Source: Taxillus chinensis (Eukaryota > Streptophyta > Magnoliopsida > Santalales > Loranthaceae). From it: DNA of 64,000 nt. The notes beneath the pieces are model-generated. The model searched no databases, was not told where the DNA came from, and saw only the letters and a program-made list of their open reading frames with translations. Position numbers and translations under genes: made by a program. Positions 44,091 to 56,930 of this stretch are shown here, in pieces (position 1 is the first letter of the stretch; every line of letters starts with the position of its first letter). The DNA lies in assembly GCA_023512835.1 (NCBI GenBank), contig CM042088.1, forward strand, positions 11,772,078 to 11,836,077, in the 5' to 3' direction.

Positions 44091-47000
44091 ATGGACAAGA
44101 TATGGGTCCATTTTAATAGGTTAGTAAATACATAAGTTTTTTTGCTACTTCTACCCACTAGTTAAGCACATGATTAGTAAGTGAGTACTTCATGTCACTA
44201 ATGTAGATACACAGAGGAGTACGATAAAGGAGCAAGAGATTTTGTCAACACCGTTGAAAGAAATGCTTTGGTTTTCCAAATAAGATCCTTTGCCCTTGTA
44301 ATCAATGTCAAAATCTATGTCATCAACTCATAGATGAGGTTCATATTCACTTGGTACTATATGGCATGGATAGAAATTACACAACGTGGTTTCATCATGG
44401 AGAGGATCCGATTCAGAATCATGACAATGATAAAGATGTTGGAGCTGCATTTCATGAGTTCTTTATGGGTTATAAAATTAACACCGAAAATACCAATGAT
44501 TTGGGGGTTAACAATAGTGATGAAAAATTCAGATCTGCTTTGGAAGATGCAAAAAGTCCACTATATGATGGTTGTTTAAAATATAGTAAACTTTCCTCGA
44601 TCGTTGAACTATACAATTTGAAAACAAAGCATGGATGGTTAGATGCAAGTTTCAATGAGCTGTTAGAGCTAATGACAGATATGTTGCCAGAAAATAATCT
44701 TCTTCTAACATCTATCTATTTGGTGAAAAAGTTCCTGAACAAGTTTAATCTAAACTACACCCAAATTTATGCTTGTGTCAATGATTGTTGCTTATTCACA
44801 AAAGAAAATGCTGCTGCCCAACTATGTCCCAAGTGTGAAACCTCAAGATGGAAGGAAAATGAACATACTAAGGAAATTATGATAGGCCAGGCGGCAAAAA
44901 TTGTACGGTATTTTCCCATTATACCTAGGCTGCAGAGGATGTTTAGATTTGAGGAGACAGCTTTAAATCTAAGATGGCATTCTTATAATAAAAGCACTGA
45001 TGGAAAGATGCGACACCCTGTAGATTCGGAGGCTTGGAATGCTATTGATGAAAGGTGGCCAGAGTTTTCACTTGAGCCTAATAATCTTAGGCTTGGACTT
45101 GCTGCTGATGGGATCAACCCATACAAAAATATGAGTTCCACATATAGTTGTTGGCCAGTAATGCTTGTTGTATATAACCTACCACCTTCGTTGTGCATGA
45201 AGGATGAGTTCACTTTCCTATCTACGTTGATTCCAGGACCTAAACAACCTGGAAATGACATAGACATTTACTTGCAACCCTTGATAGATGAGTTACAAGA
45301 TTTATGGAGAGGAGTGTATACATATGATGCTTCTGAGAAGAAATTTTTCAATATGAGGGCTATGTTGTTATGGACAATAAATGATTTTCCAGCATATGAA
45401 AATCTTGCTGGTTGTGCAACTAAAGGGAGATACGCTTGTCCTTTATGTGGCCCAAATACACATGCTCAATGGTTGAAGCATAGTAGGAAGATGTGCTTTT
45501 GTAATCATATCAGATTTCTACCTGAAAATCATCCTTACAGGAAGAAGAAACTTACTTCTACTAAGTTAAGGAATAAAGCAACACCATATCCTACCATAGC
45601 AAAGGATACTGAAGTGGCCGAGCAATTACTCTATGTGGTCAATAATTTTGGAAAAGGTACGAAGAAGAGGAGCTATGATGGAGAAGATACAATGTGGAAG
45701 AAGAAATCAATTTTTTTCACTCTACCTTATTGGGAGGTCTTGCTTGTGCGTCACAATTTGGATGTCATGCATGTTGAGAAGAACGTTTGTGAAAGTATAA
45801 TCAATACACTATTAGATTGCAAGGGGAAATCAAAAGATCACTACCAATCAAGATTAGATTTAGAATTGATGGGCATTATGCCACGGCTCCATCCATATGA
45901 AGAAAACAATATCACTCGCCTTCCTCCTGGCAAAGATATACACTATCAAAATCTGATAAGAAGTTGTTTTGTAAGAGACTATTTGACCTAAAATTGCCTT
46001 ATGGCTATAGTTCTAAAATTAGCAATTGTGTTGATGTGGAGAAGCATAAGCCGACAGGACTTAAATCCCATGATTGTCATGTTCTTATGCAACAATTGTT
46101 GGCGGTTGCAATTAAGGGTCTAATGGAAGAAGGTCCTAGAGTGGAGATTCTTCGACTTTGCAAGCTTTTCCATGGAATGTGTCAACATGTTGTTGACAAG
46201 GAGGAGATAGTACAATTTGAATTAGAGGCAGCAGAAATTGTTTTCAAATTGGAAGATTATTTTCCACCTTCATTCTTTGATATAATGATTCATTTGGTGG
46301 TACATCTTCCACGAGAAGTGAGACAATGTGGGCCAGTACAATTCCGATGGATGTACCATTTTGAGAGGTGATTTTACTTTGTATTATGGAAATACTTTGT
46401 TCTCTCATATAATTAATTCATATGTTTTTCTCTCATACAATTAATTCTTACTAAGCTTAATAACTTCCCTCACAATATTACTAGATATATGAAGGTACTC
46501 AAAGGGTTTGTATCAAACTATGCACGCCCAGAAGGATCTATTGCAAATCGGTATCTTTCTCTTGAATGTGTACATTTTTGTGAGACTTTTTTTGAAGAAA
46601 AGTCCCAGCTATGGTGATATTTTGTCTCCTATACGGCTTGAAGAGCGTCCACTTTCAATCGGAATAAGTATGTCACTTGATGATGGGAACCATATAGCTA
46701 TAGCACACCGCTATGTGCTATTTAACTTGGCTGTTACAGAGTCATTCCTAAAGTGAGTACTCTTCTTTAACTAAGTATATATTATTATATTGAGAAGTAT
46801 TTTTTTCAATATCTACTAATTTGCACAATTGCTATAGAATGCATATTGCCGAATTGAAGGAGTTGCATCCAAATTTGAAAGAAAATCCATACTTACTATG
46901 GAATCAACATTCAGAAGGGTTCCCCTTGTGGTATTACAACAAGGTTATAAGTAGAAACCAAACATATGTGTTTTTCTTTTTCATTAAATTCATATATAAT

Positions 47001-47511
47001 AACTTGTTGACAGAAAATATTTTTTTCCAGCTTTTAAAATGTACTACAGCAGATGACATGCTACATCAATTAGCACAAGGTCCAAGCCCCAATGTCATAT
47101 CTTACAAAGGCTATATGATTAATGGGATGCGGTTCCACAAAAAAAATGGCAGAGAAAACTACTCAAAATAGTGGTGTTTATTTGGAATCACAAAGCAACG
47201 GACGGTTGAATGAGATAGAGGAGTATTTTGGGATTATTAAGGAAATCATTTTGCTTGACTATCGCACCTTTAAGGTGCCTCTGTTTTGGTGTGATTGGGC
47301 AAACATTAAAGCTGGTGTTAAGAAGCTTGACTTTTATACTCTTGTAAACTTTAATGTAGGCCAAGCTCAGTCAATTAGGGATCCATTTATATTGTCATCG
47401 CAAGCTAAACAGGCATTCTATGCAAGAGAGAATGACACGTCAAATTGGTATATAGCTTTAAAGGCTTCACCAAGAGGGTGTTTTGGGATGGATGACAGTG
47501 AAGAACAATGA
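44091..47511 (+). pseudogene. CACTA transposase (TNPD/TNP2 type)
   Basis: Exon 1, 44091-44119 (MDKIWVHFNR), splices at 44207 to the main exon. A frame change at about 44278-44290 separates the N-terminus from the next conserved segment (CPCNQCQN). The main frame then carries the Transposase_21-type body: WHSYNKSTDGKMRHPVDSEA, LAADGINPYKNMSSTYS, LTTPG-like LIPGPKQPGNDIDIYL, and NFDVMH-like HNLDVMHVEKNVCE. A second frame change near 45930 is followed by FCKRLFDLKLPYGYSS and a VHLPREVRQCGPV segment (DUF4218-like). Introns 46368-46484 and 46753-46837 are recognisable. The C-terminal DUF4216-like part ends GCFGMDD near 47500. The family cuts at CACTA ends; this copy cannot give an intact protein. 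Confidence 0.93.
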
Positions 47512-47917
47512 ATGTTATTGTGTTCTTTTGGCCTTTTTCATCCATTTAATGCACTGTAGTTTTCTTTTGGGCTGGAAAACAGGAGAAAGCAGGGAAATTC
47601 CTTTTGTGTTTCTTCAGTGTATTGTAAACATTTAATTTTGTCAGATTTAATTGGGGCTTTGACAGACTTTTGTGTTTCTTTAGTGTATTATAAACATTTA
47701 ATTTTGTCAGATTTAATTGGGGCTTTGACAGACTTGTGTTTCTTCAATGTATTGTAAACATTGAACTGTGTTATGGTGTGAATCACAAAACAACTTGCTT
47801 TTCACTTTTCTGACACGTGAAAATATATATGATTACTATTTGCTATTTTTTCCATACAAAAATGACATAAAACTTATGATTTGTTTGATGTTGCAGGGGT
47901 TTGAAGTAGGTAGAAAG

Positions 47918-50287
47918 ATGACATTGCTACGGAAGGGTAAAATCGTTGGCCAAGAATCAAATGAAGCGAGTTAAAGCCGGTGCGAAGAAACAATACATGC
48001 AAACAGTATACATCGCCCAAAATTCTGGAAGAAAGGATAACCAGAAGGTATAAGGTTAGAGTTAGTAAGAGTAAATGCCCAGAGCTACAACAGAGGAATG
48101 TAGCCCCTGCTAGAGTAGTGTGGACTCACCACCAGTTCCATTAGTTCCAATAAATGAAGGGGAATTACCTCCAGATACTTCAAGAAAGAGGAGAAGATCC
48201 CTTACTGATCAACTTGATGCGTTGGTTGAGGAAGAACCAATAAATACTATAGCAGAACTAGAAAATTTAGTTGATGAAGGAGATCCAGCAAATGTGGCTG
48301 ATGAGATTGATCCAGAAAATTTAGCAGATGCAGAGAAACAGCAGATAAGGTAAATGTAGAGAAACAGGAAGATAAGGCAGATGCAGAGAAACAGGCAGAT
48401 CTAGAAAATGTGGGTGAAGTGGAAGAACCCATTATAAACAATGACAGTTCAATGAATGAACCAGCTGGGTGCTCAATTTCTAGTAGTGGGAAGAAAAGAG
48501 GCAAAACTAGATTATCTTCAGCCAAGAAGAATGAAGGATTGATACAAATTGCATGGAACAACAAAGGACAACCAGTTGGTACCCATTCAGTATGGTTGGC
48601 TTCATTCTTGGGTGTCTTTGGTTAGAGAGATTGTCCCATACAGCCTTAGTGATTGGAGGAGAATGTCAAAAGCTATGAAAGATGTTCTTTGGGCCTCAAT
48701 TCAGGTAAAAAAAAGCTTACACATATTATGGTTGTTTTAAAGTATCTCACTTTTCATACACGTGCAAAAATCTATATATATAATCTTATTCATTTCTTCT
48801 TGTAGGCAAAATATGATGTCAATACAGACTGGCAAAAGAAGTGGTGCTTTAAACAAATGAATGATTTATGGAGATCCTCAAAGTCTAGGGTAGTCACGGA
48901 ACTTGTGAACGCTAAAATCGAGACCGAACGCCTAGCATTAAAACCAGATAACATAAAGAGTGTTGCTTGAATGGAAAGCTTTTGTGAGACTTAAAACTAG
49001 CAAGGAACATCATGTAAGTAAAATAGTTTGTCTTGCTTAATTAGTATCGGACAGTACACTAATTTATTGATGCTCAACTAATTGATGTTTTTAAATTGTT
49101 CAAAATTTGCATGAATAGAATATAAGGTCTAAATTCCAAGAGAGAAGAATGAAAAAACTGCCAATTACCTTAGGGCGTAGAGGTTATGCACGAACCATTG
49201 CAGACATGGTATGCAATTTTGTGTTTCTTTTATCCACTTTGTGTATTTTTATTGCTGTCATTGTGGGTTTGTGTTTTCAGACTTCTTCCCTCTTGGGTCA
49301 TGGGTCTGATTATTTTCGTAGTTATTTTTTGATATATTCCAATATTTTTGGTAGGGTCAAGAGAATAAGGGTGAACGTATACATAGGATACAAGCCTTTC
49401 GGAAGGCCCATACCAAGAAGAGTGGTGAGCCTGTAAATGAGCAGACTTCTGCCCTCTTTGTGAGTACTAAACTTGTTACAATTTTGTCTATTATTTATGT
49501 TCAGTGTGATTGCTATACTAACTTTGAACTTACATTTTTGTGTAGGAAAAATTGGATGAAATTATACGTAATAACCCGGAATCATCTACGACGACCAATG
49601 TAAATAAGGATGCACTAACCATTTTGTTAGGTCATCCCAAATCTGGTCGTATATTAGGCCAAGGAAGAGGGGTTACCAAATCGTGCTTGACAATTCTTGA
49701 TATTTGTCAATCCAAGATGGAGATGTATGAGAAAGAGCAAGATGCCCTCAAGACCCAAATGTCCGAGATGATGGATATGTTAAAGGGTCATGTGGTAAGA
49801 TCCTTTTATATCAATAATCATACCATAAATGACTATATTCTAAAAAATCTTTCTAATGTACTTTCGCCTTAGGGTTCTAAACCACCACAAAGTGAAGAGC
49901 AATCCCACACTATACCATCCCCACAGGTAAACAAAGTATAATTTCCTTTGTGATAGTTAATTGGACTATATATACAAGTGTTTATAATTTATTACTTGGT
50001 TGTTGGATATTATGGTAGAGTGTAGGCCATAAATTTTCTCGCCACTAGAGATGCTTGCTACTTGCTTGATTGGTCTAGAGAAGTAGTTGCAGAGGGTCGT
50101 TGGAGTTCTAGTGATCCCAATGTAATGGTTCACAACATTTCTCTTGGACAACAATTCATGCGAGTGTGGGTTGATGTGGCAAAAGCACCGAATGCTTATT
50201 TATTTCGCCCAAACCGGGAGATGCTCACTATTGGAGAAGCTGTTGGTACGACAGTTGCATGGCCTGTTGAAAAAGTTATTGCAAGGT
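47918..50287 (+). pseudogene. TNPA-like second gene of the CACTA element
   Basis: Several exons are visible but not all joins are certain. A Lys/Glu/Asp-rich leader (about 48120-48500) is followed by a Transposase_24-like body: IQIAWNNKGQPVG and DWRRMSKAMKDVLW, splicing at 48705 to 48806 (DWQKKWCFKQMNDLW). Further pieces at about 49119-49208, 49355-49459 (HTKKSGEPVNEQ) and 49546-49797 (LGQGRGVTKSCLTI) follow, then a last exon with WVDVAKAPNAYLF and AVGTTVAWPVEKV. In En/Spm the matching protein binds subterminal repeats. Stops and frame changes between pieces (for example near 48350, 48620 and 48970) indicate decay or unresolved introns. Confidence 0.8.
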
Positions 50288-50289
50288 GA

Positions 50290-51540
50290 GATGTTTTCCT
50301 TTGCGAAATATGCATATACATGTGTTTGTATGCTTTTAAAATGTGTTTCTTCCCCTACTTTATCTTGCTTGGAAGTTTCATTTGTTGTATGCATGTTAAT
50401 TCATGTTTTCCACGAGTAGGGCAAGCAACTGGAGCTTAATTTGTATTATCTTTTTTATAGTTATTTCATGTTTTAAAATCCTATCCTTCAAATGACTGCA
50501 ACCTTCAAGGTTTACACATAAACCCTAGATTTTTCATCCGTTTTTCCCCTTGCCCTCTAAGATAGGTTAGTTTGAGACGAATAGGAGCATTCTATGCTTA
50601 TCATTAATAGGTACATCTTCCCATTCTTTTCAGTTAATTTGATTTGTATGTACAAACCTTGGGTCTAAACTCTTGCTATGTAATTTTGAACCCACCCATT
50701 CCATGTGAAATTGAGTGGTCATTGATGAGAAACATTGCATATTTGTGGGTTTTGCTTTTGAAATTTACTGGGTTGCATTGGGTCCTTGCTGAATTTCGTC
50801 TTAAGTTGAGTTTTTTCCACAACACGTCTTCTAGGCGCGTCTGCTGATTTTCTGCAATGGCTTCACATTGGAAAAGGCTTAGAGTGTGTTTGTGGGGACT
50901 TTATTTTTGTTTAAGAAACCTCATACCCTATTTTTTTGGTTGCTGGTTTCAGGAAAAAAAATGAGAACTCCAATTGCTTGCCCTGATAAAATCTTCTGTT
51001 GAGGTTTATTTCATGTTTTATTGAAATCTCATACCCCCCATTTATCCACATAATGCTCATATATTCTCGCCATGATACATATTAATACTTATATATTCTC
51101 GTCTTGCATAGGTAAGTAATAACAAATGCCGAACCGGAGTGCTCAATGCAGGTGATAATTAAGGTAACTGTTCATTCAATTTGTAAATCAAATTAATGAT
51201 ATAGATATATAATAATATTGACAGACTTATTATTATTTTTTTCTTGCAGAATGATGGAGTTTTGTGGTAATTTATTCTGGCATGGAATGAAGATTACATT
51301 AGGGATTTTGTTTTGAGACATTTTGAATTTGTATTATGGTTTGTAAAATATTTTGAACATAGTTACTTATTTTGGATTGTAACACTTAATACTATTTTTC
51401 AATGGGGAAATATATTATTATTATTTTTGATGGTTTGTTTTTTTTTTAATATTTGTAGTTTTTGAACTTTAATGGTATTTATGAAATTGAAACCAATAAT
51501 TGTAACCATTTGAGGGGGCTTATTGTATTTCTGTGGCATC
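50290..51540. other. Non-coding 3' part of the CACTA element
   Basis: I see no supported reading frame. It includes a possible last small exon or untranslated region around 51120-51290 and AT-rich DNA beyond. Confidence 0.5.
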
Positions 51541-51882
51541 TACTGTAAGCCTTTTTGGTGTGTTAGGTCTGCTTGGCTTATGGTATGTCGGACACTTTTC
51601 GTAACACAAAAAAGGTCATATTATATGATTTTCGGCAACACATAATTGTAAGACACTAAAAAGTGTTATGTAGAGAGTTCTATAGTAAGCTTAACAAAAG
51701 CTTACGAAATTGTTTCATAATACAATAACATGTGTTACTGTATGACCTACCGTAACATAACATTGTAACACATCAAAAAGTGTTATTGAAAGCTGGGGGA
51801 CTTTCCATAAGCCAAGTAGACCTAACACCCCAAAAAGTGTTACGGTATCCTACGCTAACACACTTTCTGTGTTACTAAAGGC
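51541..51882. repeat. CACTA 3' subterminal repeat region
   Basis: About ten copies of GTAACAC, AAAAAGTGTTA or their complements on both strands, for example CACTAAAAAGTGTTATG and CATCAAAAAGTGTTATTG. The 5' end has the same words over 42060-42100. Such arrays bind the TNPA-type protein in known CACTA elements. Confidence 0.75.
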
Positions 51883-51898
51883 CTGATTTCTTGTAGTG
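51883..51898. repeat. CACTA right terminal inverted repeat
   Basis: CTGATTTCTTGTAGTG, the exact complement of 42032-42047, followed by AAT. Confidence 0.95.
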
Positions 51899-51996
51899 AA
51901 TAGAGACTACACCGCGCGTGCTGTCTCAAACATGCAACCCCGTACAGTCATACATCAAGGGTAATCCTGTACATTCTCATATGTCATCATGCATAC

Positions 51997-54075
51997 TGTT
52001 GGACCCCATTTTGTCCGGGTTGGACATACTAACCCCATGTTTTTCTATATACCACTATGCCTATGCCCTATACCTTGTTGAATAGGTCCATAAATGGATA
52101 CACTTACACGAATGAGGAAGCCCAAAATAGATAACCTTTGCTAGAAGTCTCTGAAGTACCCCAAGACCAATACCAGGGGATAGAGGAGGAAATTTGAAGA
52201 ATGACGCACTTGACTGAGCTCGATTCCGATGAAAAACGAAGAAGTTATGGCCAAAACAATTTTTGTTGGAAAAGGTCAAACCTACCAAAAGACGGTCAAT
52301 GCCCCTGGTCAAATTGCCCGGAAAAGTGACTATGCAAAATTCTTCAAAACATCTATTTAAGCAAATACAGGTCTTCCTAAATAATCCCGAAAGGTCATCC
52401 ATTTTCGCATTTTGGGTGGGGGTAAAAAAGTAATTAAAAGTTCAAAAAAAAAAAAAAAACTTGACTCATAGCCTCGAAGCCTCGAAGCCTTGAAGCCTGT
52501 AAACCTTCGATCTCTGACCTGCCGACACTTCGACCCTTCACCACTTCGATCTTCGACCCTTAACCTTCGAGGTTTGACCTACGACCCATTGACCGTTGAC
52601 CTTTGACCTTTGACCATTGACCTTCGACTCACCAACCTTCGACCCTGCCGACACTACGACCCTTTGACCTCTTACCCTTTGAACTCTGACCTTCGCTGTT
52701 TGGCCTCTCTCGCTGGTTCTCTCGCTGTTTGCTCACGGGATGCGTTTTTATTTCTTGGCAATTGTCAGAGATGCTTTTTAACGCCTGTCAGACGCATGTG
52801 CTCACAAAAGAACGAAAAAGCAATCACAAGCTGCCCCATTTTACGCACATGTCATCCAACCACCAGACAAAGCATAGAATCTGGAAATTAATAATACTGG
52901 GATTAATAATACACCCGACAAAGCATTAAATGCAGCAATTAATGATATGCAGCTAACCCTTTCAAATCCAGCCTTCTGTCCACGCGAAAGAGAAGGGAGA
53001 TTACGCCGAAGAAAAAACCCCTCCATGACTGCCATTTTCTCTCAGATTCATCCTAAAAAAAACGCCTAGAAGCCTTTAACGCCTGCCTAGATCTTCACCA
53101 AAACCTTTTTCTCGAAAATCAAAAGCAAAAAAGCTCTTCTGCCATCTTCACACCCAGCTCCCTAATCCCAAAAAAAAAAAAAAACAAAACAAAACACCCG
53201 GATAGCTTTCTGCCATTCTGAAAACCAAATCGCCCATCCTTGCCAACTTTTTCGTTCCAAGTCTTTTTTTTTCTTCTTCTTCCCAGCAGAAGAAAGACAC
53301 AAAAAAAAAACAACTCCAGTCTGCCCTTTCTTTCTTTTTTTCTTACGTTTCCATTATAAAAATAAAAAAATCCTAGCATACCTTGGTAGTCTCCACAGTA
53401 CGTCCTAGCTGATCGTTGCACTTGGCGCTGCTGGAATTTGGTGATTTGGGTGAGCAAGCGTCTTTCGGTACAGACAGAATATTTCAGACGGACGTCCTGT
53501 GATAAAGCCCCATTCAAGCCAAAGTCAGTGCAATTTACATTTGCTGCTCAATTTTTTTCAGCTTATTTGTATTTATATTTAATGTAATTTTAGTATTTTC
53601 CTGGTTTTCATTTTTTATCTTATCTCTATATTTGATGTAATTTTTAGTATTTGTTGTTGTATTTTCCTTCTTTGTATGTTATACGTTGTAATATGTAAAA
53701 TATAGTGGAAACAAAAAAAAAAGAGTGCAAGGAGAGGCATAAAAAAAAAAGAGAAGATGAAAAAAAAAGAAGAAAAAGAAAAAAAGTGCTTTTATGTTTA
53801 TTTATTTGTGAATGTCATAATCACACACTCCACGCTTGTTTATTTTAATGTATGTGTTCATTACTTTGATACACATTTATGACTTTGGGTTTTCAAAATA
53901 AAACAAAAAAGGAGAAGCTTTCAAAAGTTAAAAACAAAAAAGAACACACAAAACAAAAACAAAAGAAAGCAAAACAAAAAAAAACACGTTTTCCAAAAAA
54001 AACAACGAAGCAAAAAAAACAAAACAAAACAAAAACAAAACATAAAAAACAAAAAAAACAAAAAAACAAAAAAAC

Positions 54076-54107
<32 letters not shown>

Positions 54108-54547
54108 GAAAAAAAAAAAAAAACCAAAAAAGAAAACAAAAAAAAAAAAAAAATTAGGATTTCATTTTCCACTTCAAACAAAAACTTTTAGGAGTCCCTT
54201 TAGAAATTTAGGGTAAATCAATTGAACCATAACTTTAACAAATAACTTAGCCAAATAAACAGCCTAGACTTTCTAGGAAACCCAACCCAAGCACAACAGT
54301 GACAATAAATAGAAAACCTCCTTTTCCAAAAGTAGATACCGAAAGGGCGCTGTAGGAGTGTTAATCCTTCCCTACACGTAACCAACTCTCGAACCCTTCT
54401 CTGATAATGCAGACCACACTTTACACTACTCAAAGTAGAGGGTACCCAACTGTACCCCAAAAACAGTTGGTGGTGACTCTAAATTTCTCACCATTGGTTT
54501 AGTTTGAGCTCACCCCAAACGGGCCCGGACGAAAACCAATGATGACA
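51997..54547 (+). repeat. Ogre/Tat-like LTR, first copy
   Basis: It is homologous to 60074-63022 from about 52046 onward and ends GATGACA, two bases before a priming site. The start is uncertain: TGTTGGACCCC at 51997 looks like an LTR start, but the second copy shows no match before 52046. Contents: an apparent remnant of the post-protease coding region (52046-52240), CGAAGCCT and TTGACC-rich simple sequence (52470-52690), AT-rich stretches, and an A/AAAC-rich block (53880-54160). No complete gene. Confidence 0.65.
53880..54160. repeat. A-rich low-complexity block, AAAC type
   Basis: Almost pure A with scattered C and G. An equivalent block lies at 62150-62560 in the second LTR. Lysine-rich frames across it are artefacts. 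Confidence 0.9.
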
Positions 54548-54549
54548 GC

Positions 54550-54567
54550 TAGCGACTCTGCTGGGGA
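54550..54567 (+). other. Priming site of the Ogre/Tat-like element
   Basis: TAGCGACTCTGCTGGGGA; the second copy (63025-63042) has TGGCGACTCTGCTGGGGA, which can end in a tRNA CCA complement. Ogre-type elements are known to use a tRNA other than Met, probably tRNA-Arg; identity was not checked. Confidence 0.65.
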
Positions 54568-55205
54568 CGTACACACTTTAGAGAGTTAGGTCTAGAACTA
54601 GGATTAGGAGGTTATTTTCATTGTGCTGTGGTAGAGTTATTTTCTAGCCGTAATAGTGATTTACTTGTTTAACTGCCATTATAGTTGTCGTTTATTTTTT
54701 AACTGCGATTCATTTATACGCTTTAACTACCATGATAGTTATGATTTACTGCTTTCCCTACTTGTTGCATCCATGCATAACCCTATACCCGGGTTTAGCA
54801 CAATTTAGGTTAGCGTGGTTCAGTATACAGTCCCCAGCGCGTTGATCATTATCCGCAATGGGGCCTCGGACTCCTCACTCAAGCTTGAGGTTCTTTTAAG
54901 GCACGTCCTGTTAAGACCCCCCTCCGGTAAATCCCATGGTGTACGGAGCCCTCTATTGAGGAAGTTTGCGAACCAATGAATAAGATAGGTGTAGCAATAG
55001 AAGCCCATCAGGGGCATTGACCCACATGTTGTTTGCTCATTCCATGCCATGCTAGCCTTTGTTTTGTAGGGTAGTCCTTAAGTCATCTTCTGCACATATT
55101 ATTATTAGTTTATTCCTTTATCCTGCACATCTACCTTGATAAGTGTTTATGCGTTTAACTGCCATCCTAACCTGTCATCATGCATAACATGACATTCATA
55201 TAGGC

Positions 55206-56620
55206 ATGGCAACTTTCAGTCATCTCCTAAAAAACCTTCAGGATAAAGAGGTTGTCGCAGTGGTGGCCCAAGCATCTGAGGACATCCAACTTCACCTTGG
55301 AGATTTTCCATTAGGAGAAGCCTACAAGGCAGAACATGTTATCATAGAAGATCAGTTGGACTACACTAAAGAGGTACAGACAATATGGAGGTAGTGGTCA
55401 GTCAAAAGGAAAAGCATATATATACAACAGTTTGGGGATTTGCTCCATGTGACCGAGCTACTGGCCGATAAGGATATGCTTGGGGCAGCCATATATTTCT
55501 GGGAGCCTCGACGGTGGTGCTTTGACTTCAACGGCATAGATCTTGTTCCTACAATAGAAGAATACAGAAGATTGTTGGATATCCCCATAGAAAACAAAAT
55601 GAAGATCTATCTACTGGAGCCCAGAAGATCATGTCGAAGGGCCTTTGCTGAGATAATGGGAAAGCCAGTATGGGACTCACCGGCGACCACAACCTATGGT
55701 GTGCGGGAATATCTTCCATGGGAAACAATCAAAGAAATGATACACACCGCGGCAGAAGCAGGAGCACACAAATTGCTTACACTAGCTATATATGGGCTAG
55801 TAATTTTTCCAAGGATACTAGCCCACATCGATGGAGCAATTGTAGATTTGGTCCAGCAGGTGCTCAACGGATGTGACCTTACTCCTGCTATGTTGGCTGA
55901 AACCATTCGATCTCTTACTTATCTGAGGAGTAAAGGCTTGGGATAGTTCATGGGGTGCCTGCCTCTCCTATGCACCTGGTTGCAAGGTCATTTCCCCTGT
56001 AGTGTTCCTCGTTTTCCTGTTGTTTACCAGGTACCAGCCACAACAATACTGGATATTCTGCTCAACAAGTGGAACCTACCTAAAGACTTTGAAAGCTGGA
56101 AAAAGAAGTTAGAGAACCTCACAGAAGATGACAATACTTGGACTGCTCCTTGGATGCCGGTGGTCTCTATGACTTATAGTTGTAGGGACTATAATTGGGT
56201 CCCACTCCTAGGTCCTTGGGGAGGAACTACATATGCACCACTGCAGGGTGGAAGACAAGTTGGGCATCATCAGATTATCCCTGTGCTATTCGGCATGGAA
56301 GATTGTGACTTCACCTATGACAGATCCATGCTCAAAGAAAAAGGCAAAAAGATGTATTAGGCATGGTCCACTCCACACAAGATCTAGCTCAATATTCCAA
56401 AGCCTGGTGTTTATCCTGCATACATATCTTGGAGGGCACAACATAAGCCACAGTTAACTTCGGACATGAGAGCTATCCTCCAAGAGAATCGACTCTAAGG
56501 CAACAGATCCAAAGGTTAAAAGTATCGTTAGAAGGAACTCTGCAGAGGTTGCAGCGGAGGGAAAAACAAGTCGAGACCATATTGCGGTAGAGGAAGGAAG
56601 CAGGTGAGCAACCATCCTAG
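55206..56620 (+). pseudogene. Extra ORF1 of the Ogre/Tat-like element
   Basis: One frame from ATG 55206 (MATFSHLLKNLQDKE) is broken by TAG at 55392, 55944 and 56358, and by a frame change near 56497. Segments include FGDLLHVTELLADKDMLGAA, FWEPRRWCFDFNGIDLVPT and LLGPWGGTTYAPLQGGRQVG, and the C-terminus is Gln/Arg-rich and probably coiled coil. The pattern resembles the plant retroelement ORF that precedes gag in Ogre-type elements (DUF7745 or aminotransferase-like mobile domain style). Its function is unknown. The second copy from 63686 has CAG where this copy has the 55392 TAG. About 300 bp of non-coding DNA separates it from gag. Confidence 0.8.
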
Positions 56621-56930
56621 AGGATGAGGCGCCGTGCTACTTAGGAGATGACTGGAAGAATGCCTTAAGATCATGTAACGATAGCTTTCATGTTACATGG
56701 CATTTCAGCATTGTATGTTTGAATTGTGTGTTTGTATTATGTGTTTTGTTTGCAATGAAGTTGTTTGTTTCTCTAACCATCCGCATATACATTCATGCAT
56801 ACATGCATATCAAATGAAAAAAAATCAAATAAAAATTCCCTTGTACCCAGGTGGGTAGTAGACTTTTTCCAGGATTGCGCACTCCTACAATCTCAGATCT
56901 TGCCGCAATAAAGTATCACAGCCACAACCA

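Larger units (their letters stand above)
42032..51898 (+). mobile_element. Full-length CACTA (En/Spm) transposon, 9867 bp, disabled
   Basis: CACTACAAGAAATCAG begins the element and its exact complement ends it. AAT is duplicated at 42029-42031 and 51899-51901, the 3-bp size of the superfamily. Inside are a TNPD/TNP2-type transposase pseudogene (44091-47511) and a second TNPA-like gene (from about 47918), the standard two-gene order. Subterminal regions repeat GTAACA and AAAGTGTTA words on both strands. Frameshifts in the transposase make it non-autonomous now. The 5' 2 kb before the transposase is non-coding, with a CT run at 42280-42302 and a minisatellite at 43600-43870. Confidence 0.95.

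Noticed and set aside
53879..54181. Lysine-rich frame and its phenylalanine-rich antisense
   Set aside because: Produced by the A-rich low-complexity block, not by coding sequence.
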